Shown: positions 27,465-35,622 of the stretch, one piece after another | Numbering within the stretch: position 1 is the stretch's first letter | How the letters are laid out: every line of letters starts with the position of its first letter | From: an uncultured Sulfitobacter sp. | GTDB taxonomy: Bacteria > Pseudomonadota > Alphaproteobacteria > Rhodobacterales > Rhodobacteraceae | NCBI GenBank assembly: GCA_947492925.1 | Contig: CANLOQ010000001.1 | Location: 124,001 to 188,000 of the forward strand | Direction: 5' to 3' | Length of the DNA stretch: 64,000 nt | Translations under genes and position numbers: made by a program | The notes under the pieces: generated by a model | The model's input: only the letters and a program-made list of their open reading frames with translations | Databases searched by the model: none | Told to the model about the DNA's origin: nothing

Positions 27465-28543
27465 TCCGGTTGGAAAAGCGCCCGCAGCCGAGCCGGGCCT
27501 TTTCACTTGCCACACCCCTGTTGGCGGTGGTGGCCACGATGGTGTTCGGGGGGCTTTTGTTTGCGGCGCTGGGCAAGGACCCGTTGGTGGCGATCAAGAC
27601 GATCTTTTGGGATCCGCTGTTCGGAGAGTTTTCGTTTTTCTACCGGCCGCAATTGCTGATCAAGGGCGCGCCGCTGGTGCTGATCGCCATCGGGCTTTCG
27701 CTGGGCTTTAAGGCGGGTATCTGGAACATCGGGGCCGAAGGGCAATACATCATGGGCGCATTGTTTGGCGCGGGTGTGGGGCTTGCGCTTTATCCTTTGG
27801 AAGGGTTCTACATCTTTCCGCTGATGGTGCTTGCGGGTGCGCTTGGCGGCTGGATCTGGGCGATGATTCCGGCGCTCTTGAAGGTGAAGTTTGGCACAAA
27901 CGAGATTTTGGTGTCGCTGATGCTGGTCTATGTGGCCGAGCAGTTTTTGGCGTCCATGTCTTTGGGTTTGTTGAAAAACCCGGAAGGGTTCGGATTTCCG
28001 GGCAGCCGCAATTTGCAGCAGTACGAGAGTGCTTTCAATGCAGACCTGATTGAGGGGACGGGGATGCACTGGGGTGTCGTGGCGGCAATGATCGCGGTGA
28101 TCTTTGCCTATGTTCTGCTGACAAAGCATCGTTTGGGCTTTGCCATCCGCGTGACCGGAGAGGCGCCCAGAGCCGCTAAGTTTTCCGGCGTGAACCCGGC
28201 GCGGCTCGTGCTGTTCTGTCTGGGTATGTCCGGGCTGCTGGCCGGGCTTGCAGGTATGTTCGAAGTGTCGGGGCCCGCCGGTCAGGTGACGATTGATTTC
28301 AATGTGGGCTATGGGTTTACCGCGATCATCGTGGCGTTTCTGGGGCGGTTGCATCCCATCGGTATTCTGCTTGCGGGGCTGCTCATGGCGCTGACCTATA
28401 TCGGCGGCGACATCGCGCAAAGCCAGCTTGGCCTGCCTGCGGCGGCCATACAGGTGTTTCAGGGGATGCTTTTGTTTTTCCTGCTGGCGTTGGATGTGTT
28501 CACCCAGTACCGGCTACGATTCGGTCGTCAGGAGGTGGCGTGA
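27461..28543 (+). CDS. ABC transporter permease, BMP/nucleoside family (first)
   Basis: A 360-residue inner-membrane permease of the branched-chain amino acid/sugar type. About eight to ten membrane segments can be traced; conserved pieces are FKAGIWNIGAEGQYIMGALFGAGVG (key residues NIGAEGQ) and the cytoplasmic coupling stretch AIRVTGEAPRAAKFSGV. An amino-terminal cytoplasmic start of about 15 residues precedes TM1. Pairs with the second permease at 28867. ATG overlaps the stop of the short bridging frame. The stop overlaps the next start (TGATG). Confidence 0.92.
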   Translation: MIRLEKRPQPSRAFSLATPLLAVVATMVFGGLLFAALGKDPLVAIKTIFWDPLFGEFSFFYRPQLLIKGAPLVLIAIGLSLGFKAGIWNIGAEGQYIMGALFGAGVGLALYPLEGFYIFPLMVLAGALGGWIWAMIPALLKVKFGTNEILVSLMLVYVAEQFLASMSLGLLKNPEGFGFPGSRNLQQYESAFNADLIEGTGMHWGVVAAMIAVIFAYVLLTKHRLGFAIRVTGEAPRAAKFSGVNPARLVLFCLGMSGLLAGLAGMFEVSGPAGQVTIDFNVGYGFTAIIVAFLGRLHPIGILLAGLLMALTYIGGDIAQSQLGLPAAAIQVFQGMLLFFLLALDVFTQYRLRFGRQEVA

Positions 28544-28857
28544 TGAATGATTTTCGGAAACGGACGCTTTTGCTTTACGTCGGTATCGGGATCATTGTCG
28601 GCCCCCTCGCGCTGATGGCCGCGATTCAGTTCGGTTTTTTTCACACTCTTTATTTTTTCGCCTCCGTTTCATGGCTCTGGGTGATCCTGGGTTTGCTCGC
28701 CATTGGCGCTTGGAAGCATTTCACCGGCCCGACATCACAACGAAACCTCGTGCTTTATCTTGCGAGAGGTGCGGTCGGCACCTGTTTGGGCGTGAGTGTT
28801 TTCGCCGCCCTGTTCACCGCGCTCTTTATCTCTGCGGCCTCGCAGATCGTTCCATAG
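28543..28857 (+). CDS. Small three-helix membrane protein inside the nucleoside transporter operon
   Basis: A 104-residue protein placed between the two permease genes. Three hydrophobic helices are visible (about residues 8-29, 36-57 and 72-99) with a short KHFTGPTSQRN loop that would face one side of the membrane. I do not recognise the family. The ATG at 28543 overlaps the preceding stop, and GGAGG lies nine bases upstream, so it is clearly translated with the operon. The second permease starts 10 bp later. It could be an accessory subunit of the transporter or an unrelated gene caught in the operon. Confidence 0.75.
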   Translation: MNDFRKRTLLLYVGIGIIVGPLALMAAIQFGFFHTLYFFASVSWLWVILGLLAIGAWKHFTGPTSQRNLVLYLARGAVGTCLGVSVFAALFTALFISAASQIVP

Positions 28858-28866
28858 GCTGACATA

Positions 28867-29787
28867 ATGGACCTCTCAGCAATCAACCCTATCCTCTTTA
28901 TCGCGGGTTTCCTTGTCGCCGCGACGCCGCTGATCTTTGCCGCCATCGGAGAGCTGGTCGTCGAGAAATCAGGCACCCTGAATTTGGGCGTCGAGGGCAT
29001 GATGATCACCGGTGCAATCTGCGGCTTTGCCACGGCGGTTGAGACAGGCTCACCCCTGCTGGGCTTTGCGGCGGCGGCAACGGGCGGCGCGCTTCTCAGC
29101 CTGCTTTTCGCCTTTCTCACGCAGATCACGCTGGCCAATCAGGTCGCCTCCGGGCTTGCGCTCACGCTGTTCGGGTTGGGGTTATCGGCGCTGCTGGGGC
29201 AATCCTATGTGGGCATCAAACCACCGCGTTTGCCGGACATCAATTTCGGGCCTTTGGCAGACATCCCCGTGATCGGACCAATCCTGTTTACCCATGACAT
29301 CATTCTTTATCTGGGCTTTGCGCTGGTCGCGGCCACATGGGCGGTGCTGAAATTCACGAGACTGGGGCTCATTCTGCGCGCTGTGGGCGAAAGCCACGAT
29401 GCAGCCCATGCGCTGGGCTACAAGGTGGTGCGCATCCGCACACTGGCGATCATGTTCGGCGGGGCCTGTGCGGGGCTGGGCGGGGCCTACATCAGCCTGA
29501 TCCGCGTGCCGCAGTGGACCGAAGGCATGACCGCCGGGATTGGCTGGATCGCGCTCGCGCTGGTTGTATTTGCAAGCTGGAAGCCCTGGCGGCTGCTGCT
29601 GGGTGCCTATTTATTTGGCGGAATCACCCAGCTTCAGCTTAATCTGCAAGGGGCAGGCGTTGCCATTCCGGTGGAGTATCTGGCAATGTCGCCTTATCTG
29701 ATCACGATCATCGTTCTGGTGATCCTGAGCCGCGACAAGTCTGCCGCTCCGGCGTGTCTTGGGCGCACCTTCCATGCCTCGTCATAG
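28867..29787 (+). CDS. ABC transporter permease, BMP/nucleoside family (second)
   Basis: A 306-residue permease pairing with the one at 27461. The conserved amino-terminal segment VVEKSGTLNLGVEGMMITGA (key residues EKSGTLNLGVEGMM) and the coupling stretch LRAVGESHDAAHALGYKV identify the second subunit of BMP-type transporters. About eight membrane helices can be followed to the carboxy terminus. A 51-bp gap to the binding-protein gene contains a GC hairpin. Confidence 0.93.
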   Translation: MDLSAINPILFIAGFLVAATPLIFAAIGELVVEKSGTLNLGVEGMMITGAICGFATAVETGSPLLGFAAAATGGALLSLLFAFLTQITLANQVASGLALTLFGLGLSALLGQSYVGIKPPRLPDINFGPLADIPVIGPILFTHDIILYLGFALVAATWAVLKFTRLGLILRAVGESHDAAHALGYKVVRIRTLAIMFGGACAGLGGAYISLIRVPQWTEGMTAGIGWIALALVVFASWKPWRLLLGAYLFGGITQLQLNLQGAGVAIPVEYLAMSPYLITIIVLVILSRDKSAAPACLGRTFHASS

Positions 29788-29803
29788 GGGCCAAATCTGC
29801 CAA

Positions 29804-29820
29804 CGCCCGATCACCGGGCG
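29804..29820 (+). promoter_or_regulatory. Intercistronic hairpin before the solute-binding protein gene
   Basis: CGCCCG-ATCAC-CGGGCG forms a perfect 6-bp stem. It lies between the second permease stop and the GGGGA ribosome site of the binding-protein gene. Such hairpins can protect the downstream mRNA end and raise the level of the binding protein over the membrane subunits; this role is inferred from position. Confidence 0.45.
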
Positions 29821-29838
29821 CAATAACTGGGGAAACAC

Positions 29839-30918
29839 ATGAAACTCACCAACCTCCTGACAAGTGCCGCGATTGCACTTGGTCTGGCCACATCCGCCTT
29901 TGCGGACGGCCACGAGAAAACCAAAGTCGGCTTTGTCTATGTCGGTCCCGTGGGCGACGGCGGCTGGACGTATGAGCACAACAAGGGCCGTCTGGCCGTT
30001 GAGGAAGAGTTCGGCGATGCGGTTGAGACCGTTTTCGTTGAATCCGTTGCGGAAGGCCCCGATTCAGAGCGCGTGATGACGCAGATGGCGCTGGATGGCG
30101 CTGACCTGATCTTTACCACGTCTTTTGGCTACATGGATCCGACGATCAATGTCGCCAAGAAATTCCCGAATGTGAAGTTCGAGCACGCCACCGGCTACAA
30201 GCGCGCCGACAACGTGTCGACCTATTCTGCACGTTTCTACGAAGGTCGCGCCATTCAGGGCCACATCGCGGGCAAGATGACCAAATCCAACATCATCGGC
30301 TACATCGGCTCCTACCCGATCCCCGAAGTGATCCGCGGCATCAACTCCGCCTTTATCCACGCCCGCAAGGCCAACCCGGATGTGCAGTTCAAGATCGTCT
30401 GGGCCTACACATGGTTTGACCCCGCGAAAGAAGCGGACGCGGCCAAGGTACTGATCGAACAGGGCGCGGATGTTGTGTTGCAGCACACGGACTCAACTGC
30501 CCCACAGGCCGCCGCACAGGAAGCAGGGAACGTCGTGACCTTTGGTCAGGCGTCAGACATGAGCCAGTACGCGCCCTTCCCGCGCGTGTCCTCGATCATT
30601 GACGACTGGGCACCCTACTACATCCGTCGGACAAAGGCCGTCATGGACGGCACATGGGAAAGCACGGACACATGGGAAGGCATCGGCGCTGGCATGGTCG
30701 GCATCGGTGAGATTTCCGATGCGGTGCCTGCGGACGTGAAAGAAGAAGCGCTGGCGCTCAAAGCATCGCTGGCCGATGGCTCCTACCACGCCTTCACCGG
30801 CCCTCTGAACAAACAGGACGGCACCCCGTTTCTGGCCGAAGGCGAAACAGCCGATGACGGCACGCTGGCTGGCATGAACTTCTACGTTGAAGGGATCGAA
30901 GGCGACATTCCGCAATAA
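29839..30918 (+). CDS. BMP-family periplasmic solute-binding protein (nucleoside-type)
   Basis: A 359-residue secreted binding protein. The signal peptide (residues 1-23, cut after AFA-DG) lacks a lipobox, so the protein is free in the periplasm. The PnrA/BMP fold shows VGFVYVGPVGDGGWTYEHNKG, IFTTSFGYMDP, HATGYKRADN and VVLQHTDSTAPQ. Family members bind purine nucleosides or related bases. Last gene of the xdh-transporter unit; a strong terminator follows 23 bp after the stop. Confidence 0.94.
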   Translation: MKLTNLLTSAAIALGLATSAFADGHEKTKVGFVYVGPVGDGGWTYEHNKGRLAVEEEFGDAVETVFVESVAEGPDSERVMTQMALDGADLIFTTSFGYMDPTINVAKKFPNVKFEHATGYKRADNVSTYSARFYEGRAIQGHIAGKMTKSNIIGYIGSYPIPEVIRGINSAFIHARKANPDVQFKIVWAYTWFDPAKEADAAKVLIEQGADVVLQHTDSTAPQAAAQEAGNVVTFGQASDMSQYAPFPRVSSIIDDWAPYYIRRTKAVMDGTWESTDTWEGIGAGMVGIGEISDAVPADVKEEALALKASLADGSYHAFTGPLNKQDGTPFLAEGETADDGTLAGMNFYVEGIEGDIPQ

Positions 30919-30941
30919 CGCGTCGGCCTTATAGAAATAGG

Positions 30942-30972
30942 AAAAAGGCCCCGCTTTGACGGGGCCTTTTTT
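30942..30972 (+). terminator. Rho-independent terminator of the purine unit
   Basis: GGCCCCG-CTTTGA-CGGGGCC (30947-30966) is a perfect 7-bp GC-rich stem, flanked by five A before and six T after. It lies just after the binding-protein gene and should end the transcript begun at xdhA. Confidence 0.9.
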
Positions 30973-31107
30973 GGTTTTGCCTTCTGCCGCGTTGCGCAAA
31001 CCGCCGGGGGGCAGCTTTGCTTTGAAATCTGCGCGGATCAGGCATACCCTATCTGCACGCGCACCAGCTGTCCGGCCGTGCGCGGCAGGAAAAAGGAAAC
31101 CCCGCAT

Positions 31108-32037
31108 ATGCGCACAATCAACGGCTTTTTCAGTGCACTTCTGCTTGGCATGACACTGCTTTTTGCGCAGACCGGCCACGCCGGTTCGATTGAACATCAG
31201 GGGGTGACACGGTCCTACCTGCTGCTTGGCAATCCCGAAGCAACGGGGCCGCAACCGCTGATCGTGCATTTGCACGGGTTTCGCAAACCGGATGACTTCA
31301 CGGCCTCCGCCGACCTTGATGTCATTCAATGGGATCGTCTGGCGGCGCTCTCCACGGCAAACGGATTTCTCGTGGCCCAGCCTGCGGCGCTGAAAGGCCG
31401 CTGGAACATGGGGATCGACCTGCCGGACATCACTTTGCCGGACGGACAAAAAGCCGATGACATTGGTTTTATCCTCAAACTGGTGGCGCGGCTGGTCGCG
31501 TCAAAACAGGTTGATCCGGCGCGGATTTATCTGTCGGGTATTTCGGACGGTGCAATCATGGCCAACCGCATCCTGTGCGAAAGCTCTCATCCCTTTCGCG
31601 CCGCCGCCAGCCTGATCGGCACAATGTACGCACAGCACGCCGCGTCCTGCGGGACGCGCAAAACTGTGCCCATGCTGATCATTGCAGGCACCCATGACAC
31701 GGTGCTGCCCTATGATGGATGGATATTTGACGGGGGCCGATCAATGTCGGTCCCTGAAACCACTGAATTCTGGCGTAAACGGCTGGGATGCGATGGCCAG
31801 AAATCCCGGGTGTTGCCTGACCGTGCCAAGCGCGATTACACCCGCGTGCGGCAGATCGAATGGACAGGATGCCGGACACCGGTTGCCTTGCGGCTCTTGC
31901 GGGTTGAAGGCGGCGGGCACAGGGTGCCAAGCACCGCCTCTTCCAAGGCTTTCAACTGGGGCTGGAACGGCAAAAGCCGCGATATCGAAAGCGCACAGGA
32001 AGTCTGGAACTTCTTTCAGGACGTCGAGCGCAACTAG
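31108..32037 (+). CDS. Exported polyhydroxybutyrate-depolymerase/LpqC-type esterase
   Basis: A 309-residue secreted alpha/beta hydrolase. Signal peptide residues 1-25 (ends GHA-GS). The nucleophile elbow is YLSGISDGAIMA with Ser146; IAGTHDTVLPYDGW holds the likely acid and GGGHRVPS the histidine. The oxyanion-side motif is IVHLHGFRKP. Relatives cleave feruloyl or acetyl esters or short polyhydroxybutyrate chains; substrate not clear. The ATG at 31108 is preceded by AAAGGAAACCCC. Followed by a 115-bp gap to the convergent DUF3047 gene. Confidence 0.85.
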   Translation: MRTINGFFSALLLGMTLLFAQTGHAGSIEHQGVTRSYLLLGNPEATGPQPLIVHLHGFRKPDDFTASADLDVIQWDRLAALSTANGFLVAQPAALKGRWNMGIDLPDITLPDGQKADDIGFILKLVARLVASKQVDPARIYLSGISDGAIMANRILCESSHPFRAAASLIGTMYAQHAASCGTRKTVPMLIIAGTHDTVLPYDGWIFDGGRSMSVPETTEFWRKRLGCDGQKSRVLPDRAKRDYTRVRQIEWTGCRTPVALRLLRVEGGGHRVPSTASSKAFNWGWNGKSRDIESAQEVWNFFQDVERN

Positions 32038-32152
32038 GCCCCGCCCGCACGGCTATCTGATGCCGCTGTCTGATCCCGCCGCGACCGCGCGTGCAGGGCC
32101 GAAACCCTGCACCCACATAGGACGGGCCGGCCTCAAACCTCCCGCGCGCCGG

Positions 32153-32794
32153 TCACTTCAGCGACAGATTTCCAATCGCGGCGCGAATGACGCTGTTGGT
32201 ATCGTCGCTGTCCCCCGAAACCGCCAGTCCGACAAGGGCCATGTTACCGCCGCCAAAGGCGCGGCTAAAGTCAGAGGCGATGTTGACGCTTTCACTGTGC
32301 GACCCGGTGCCCGCTTTGCGCAGCGGAATGGTCACCCCCTGCCCCGCAGGCCCGTAGGGCGATGGAATGATCCGCCCGCGCGCTGTGTTGCCGCCCCATG
32401 CGTATTGAATGATCCGCACATCACGGTTGCCCAGCAGGCTGCGGATGTTGGCATTTGCAACCGACGGCGCGACGCTTTCAGGCACAAACACAAAATAGAG
32501 CGAGATATTACGGTCATCGCCGCCTTTCTTTGCCAGATCGGTGGCCGGAACGGATTGTTCCACGGACCAGCGCCAGGACGCACCGGTGGCCCCCCAGTCC
32601 GATTGCGGCACACGGGTCCAGGCGATTGAGACGGATCCCTTCGACACGAGCCCAAGGCTGGAGCCAAAGCTGTAGTCGTTTGAACTGAACAGCGACAGAC
32701 GCTGCTCTTTCCAGCCGCTTGAAAAACTGACCGGACCAGCCGAGGCTGCGGTGGCGGCGATAGCAAAGACCGCGCTGCAGAGGGTTACACGCAT
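32153..32794 (-). CDS. DUF3047 family exported protein
   Basis: A 213-residue protein with a signal peptide (residues 1-19, ending ASA-GP). The pattern WRWSVEQSVPATDLAKKGGDD.NISLYFVF and the later DVRIIQYAWGG fit DUF3047 proteins, which are exported and uncharacterised. GGAGAAA lies 6-7 bases before the ATG at 32794. It stands between the esterase and ectC genes with no clear operon link. Confidence 0.85.
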   Translation of the reverse strand: MRVTLCSAVFAIAATAASAGPVSFSSGWKEQRLSLFSSNDYSFGSSLGLVSKGSVSIAWTRVPQSDWGATGASWRWSVEQSVPATDLAKKGGDDRNISLYFVFVPESVAPSVANANIRSLLGNRDVRIIQYAWGGNTARGRIIPSPYGPAGQGVTIPLRKAGTGSHSESVNIASDFSRAFGGGNMALVGLAVSGDSDDTNSVIRAAIGNLSLK

Positions 32795-32913
32795 ATGTTT
32801 CTCCTTTTCTGGTCAAAAGGATATACGGCAGGCGCAGAAAATCGACCGCAAACGCCGAACGTCACGCCATTGTCATAGCTTGGTGATCACAGGTGTGAGC
32901 ACCAAAGATGGCC

Positions 32914-33309
32914 CTAGTCCTGTGGTGCCGAATAGCTGCCGTCGGGCCCGTGTACCTCTGTCCCCTCCAGCGCGGGCGAGAACACACAGATCAGGCGCAG
33001 GGCGCTGCCGTCTTCGGGCACATGTACCTCGTGACGGTCGTGGGCATTGGGTGCATAAAGCACGCCGGGGGTGATCTCATGGCGCGCGCCGGTCGCTGCT
33101 TCAATCACCGTTCCGGCACCGCTGATGCAATAACATGCCTCAACATGGTGCTTGTATTCCAGCCGCAGCACCGCCCCCGGCAGCACTTCGGTTTCGGTCA
33201 TGGAAAACCCCATCCCGTCCGATCGCACCAAAAGCCGCAGGGATGTCCAGCCCGGCCCTGCCGCATCGCGCGCGGTGTTCTGCAAACTCGCCTTGTCCCG
33301 AATGATCAT
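32914..33309 (-). CDS. ectC: Solitary ectoine synthase
   Basis: A 131-residue cupin enzyme that cyclises N-acetyl-diaminobutyrate to ectoine. The match is strong along the length: MIIRDK start, TSLRLLVRSDGMGFSMTET, LEYKHHVEACYCISGAG (metal-binding and active-site region), HDRHEVHV and the end VFSPALEGTEVHGPDGSY. No ectA, ectB or aspartokinase gene is in the window, so it is an orphan copy here. Orphan EctC proteins are known in other bacteria and may use imported precursor or make other products. Divergent from the GST gene (67-bp gap). Confidence 0.9.
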   Translation of the reverse strand: MIIRDKASLQNTARDAAGPGWTSLRLLVRSDGMGFSMTETEVLPGAVLRLEYKHHVEACYCISGAGTVIEAATGARHEITPGVLYAPNAHDRHEVHVPEDGSALRLICVFSPALEGTEVHGPDGSYSAPQD

Positions 33310-33376
33310 GGCTTGCCCTTCCCTTTACGTCCGCAGGCAATAGACTGCGCCAGACCTCAAATGGAAAGCCCTGCAC

Positions 33377-33985
33377 ATGATCAAACTGCACCACCTCAAC
33401 CGCTCGCGTTCGCACCGCATCTTCTGGTTACTGGAAGAGATAGGCGCGGAGTATGATGTCGCACACTACGCACGGGACGCCAAAACCAATCTCGCACCAC
33501 CCGAATTGCTCAAGGTACATCCGCTGGGCAAATCCCCGATGATTGAACTGGACGGCAGGCTGATCACTGAAAGCGGCGCAATTGTCGATGTACTGTGTGA
33601 CCGCTACGCCCCCGATATGATCCCCGCAAAAGACAGCGATGCGTTTCTCAGCCATCTTGAAATGATGCATTTTGCGGAAGGGTCGGCCATGACGCCTATT
33701 CTGCTTAACCTCTACGTGGGCCGTCTTGGTGACGCGGGTGCCCCATTGCATCCGCGCATCCAGTCCGAACTCGACAGCCATTTCAGCTATCTCAACGGGC
33801 TGATCCGCCCGTCGGGCCACTTTGTCATGGACAGCCTCAGTGCGGCGGACATCATGCTCAGTTTCCCTGCTGAAGTCGCCTTGCGGCTGGGGCGTGGTGA
33901 TGATTTTCCGGCGCTGGCCAAATTTGTGGCGATGATACAGGCCCGTCCGGCCTACGCGCGTGCAATGGAAAAGGGCAACTCCTGA
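33377..33985 (+). CDS. Glutathione S-transferase family protein
   Basis: A 202-residue two-domain GST. The thioredoxin-like amino-terminal half has KLHHLNRSRSHRIFWLLEE (possible catalytic Ser), the cis-Pro loop PLGKSPMIE and the glutathione-binding ITESGAIVD. The helical carboxy half follows from about residue 88. Substrate cannot be read. A TetR-type regulator gene follows one base after the stop, so the two are likely cotranscribed. Confidence 0.92.
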   Translation: MIKLHHLNRSRSHRIFWLLEEIGAEYDVAHYARDAKTNLAPPELLKVHPLGKSPMIELDGRLITESGAIVDVLCDRYAPDMIPAKDSDAFLSHLEMMHFAEGSAMTPILLNLYVGRLGDAGAPLHPRIQSELDSHFSYLNGLIRPSGHFVMDSLSAADIMLSFPAEVALRLGRGDDFPALAKFVAMIQARPAYARAMEKGNS

Positions 33986-33986
33986 C

Positions 33987-34499
33987 GTGACCAAACGCGA
34001 TGCGATCCTTGATCGGCTGGCCACCTTTATTCTTGATCAGGGGCTGGAGGCGGCAACCCTGCGCGCAATGGGCCGGGCCGCCGATCAAAGCGATCGCATG
34101 CTGCTCTACTACTTCAAGGACAAGGAAGACATCATTTCGCAGACGCTGGACTTGCTGGCCGGGCAACTGACCGACCTGCTTGAGGCGCATAAATCCCCCA
34201 ACCGGTTGCGCAAGGACGCGTTGCACGCGCTGCTGGACGGTGTGGTCCTGTCTGACGCGCTCTGGCCTTATCTTCGGCTTTGGCTTGATCTGGCGTCCCG
34301 CGCGGCACGTCACGATCCGTTTTTTGCGCCTCTGGGCCATGCCATCGGACAGGATTTTCACGGCTGGATTGAGGCACAATTGCTGACACCGGACCCAACC
34401 CAGCGCAGGGCCGAGGCAACCGAGATCATGATCGGCCTTAAGGGGATCATCGTGCTGAAAAGCATCGGCATGCAGGCACTGGTCGAAGAACTGGTCTGA
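33987..34499 (+). CDS. TetR-type transcriptional regulator
   Basis: A 170-residue regulator. The amino-terminal helix-turn-helix is read in ILDRLATFILDQGLEAATLRAMGRAADQSDRMLLYYFKDKEDII (key residues ATLRAMGRAA and LLYYFKDKE, about 19-47). The carboxy-terminal ligand domain is helical and not assignable. I chose the GTG at 33987, one base after the GST stop; an ATG at 33960 would overlap that gene. Candidate operator repeats lie about 72 bp after its stop, before the aldo/keto reductase unit. Confidence 0.82.
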   Translation: MTKRDAILDRLATFILDQGLEAATLRAMGRAADQSDRMLLYYFKDKEDIISQTLDLLAGQLTDLLEAHKSPNRLRKDALHALLDGVVLSDALWPYLRLWLDLASRAARHDPFFAPLGHAIGQDFHGWIEAQLLTPDPTQRRAEATEIMIGLKGIIVLKSIGMQALVEELV

Positions 34500-34570
34500 T
34501 CTGCCCGACTGCAGCCCAAAGCCAAGGCCAGCGGCCAAGCAGTTTTCCATCAGTCATCCACCCAAGTTAA

Positions 34571-34615
34571 AGCAACCGCTACATTATTGATCGCTAAAAA
34601 TGTAGTAACTGCTAC
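34571..34615. promoter_or_regulatory. Direct repeat, possible operator upstream of the aldo/keto reductase unit
   Basis: AGCAACCGCTAC (34571-34582) and AGTAACTGCTAC (34604-34615) are a 12-bp direct repeat with two mismatches, 33 bp apart (about three helical turns). Inside the span, CTACATT and AATGTAG form an inverted pair. The second copy with its flank reads GTAGTAACTGCTAC, an imperfect palindrome. A regulator could bind here; the neighbouring TetR-type protein is a candidate. Confidence 0.4.
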
Positions 34616-34686
34616 GAATCCTTTCCCACAACTCCTTTGCATTCGCCCGATTGCACCCGTGCCTTTAGCATGGCACGACTAAAGCT

Positions 34687-35622
34687 ATGAAAAAGACCCT
34701 GACCACCCCAAATGGCACACCGGCCAGCCGCCTCGCTTTTGGCACAATGCAATTCGGCGGCACCGCGGATGAGACCCGGTCCCGCGCCATGTTCGATGCC
34801 TGCATCGCGGCGGGGATCAACCATTTCGACACCGCGCATGTCTATACCGACGGGGCCTCCGAAACGCTGCTGGGACGATTTGCTCAAGCCTGCCGCGATG
34901 ATCTGATCATCGCAACCAAGGCCGCCTATACCGGCGGTGCCTCGCGCGAGAATATCCTTTCCTCCGCCGAAACATCGCGCGCACGACTTGGCATTGATAC
35001 GCTCGACGTCCTGTATCTGCACCGCTTTGACCCGGACACCCCCCTGGCAGAAAGCTTTGAGACATTTGCCACCCTGAAAGCCAATAAACACATCCGTCAT
35101 ATTGGCCTGTCCAATTTCGCGGCATGGCAGGTGGTCAAGGCCGAGGGCATCGCGGCACGCTTTGATCTGGATATCGCTGTTATCCAACCGATGTATAATC
35201 TGGTGAAACGGCAGGCGGAGGTTGAGATCCTGCCGATGGCCGATGATCTGGACATCCTTGTTGCCCCCTATTCGCCTCTGGGCGGGGGGCTGCTGACCGG
35301 TAAATATGGGCAGGGTGGCGCGGGCCGTCTGACACAGGACGCGCGATATGCCGCGCGCTACGCACCCGATGCCATGCACCGCGCCGCCGAAGGCTTGACC
35401 GGCATCGCGGCCGACGCAGGCGTTCATCCCGCAACCCTTGCCGTGGCATGGGCCGCTGCCCACCCGACGTCCCCCTCCCCGATCATTTCGGCCCGCGATG
35501 AAACACAATTGCGCCCGTCGCTGGATGCGCTGACCTATCAAATGCCTGCTGATCTTTATGCCCGGATCAGCGCCTTGTCGCCCGCGCCGCCCCCTGCCAC
35601 AGACCGATTGGAGGAACAATGA
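34687..35622 (+). CDS. Aldo/keto reductase
   Basis: A 311-residue NADPH-dependent barrel enzyme. The catalytic tetrad is visible as Asp and Tyr in HFDTAHVYTDG, Lys in IIATKAAY and His in VLYLHRFDPD. Conserved HIGLSNFAAW and the carboxy-terminal cofactor segment PIISARDETQL complete the family pattern. First gene of a four-gene run: its stop overlaps the next ATG. A ribosome site before 34687 is weak. Substrate unknown. Confidence 0.92.
   Translation: MKKTLTTPNGTPASRLAFGTMQFGGTADETRSRAMFDACIAAGINHFDTAHVYTDGASETLLGRFAQACRDDLIIATKAAYTGGASRENILSSAETSRARLGIDTLDVLYLHRFDPDTPLAESFETFATLKANKHIRHIGLSNFAAWQVVKAEGIAARFDLDIAVIQPMYNLVKRQAEVEILPMADDLDILVAPYSPLGGGLLTGKYGQGGAGRLTQDARYAARYAPDAMHRAAEGLTGIAADAGVHPATLAVAWAAAHPTSPSPIISARDETQLRPSLDALTYQMPADLYARISALSPAPPPATDRLEEQ

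Noticed and set aside
32800-33380. Remains of ectA or ectB beside ectC
   Set aside because: Flanking DNA encodes a DUF3047 protein on one side and a GST on the other; no acetyltransferase or transaminase fragment is seen.
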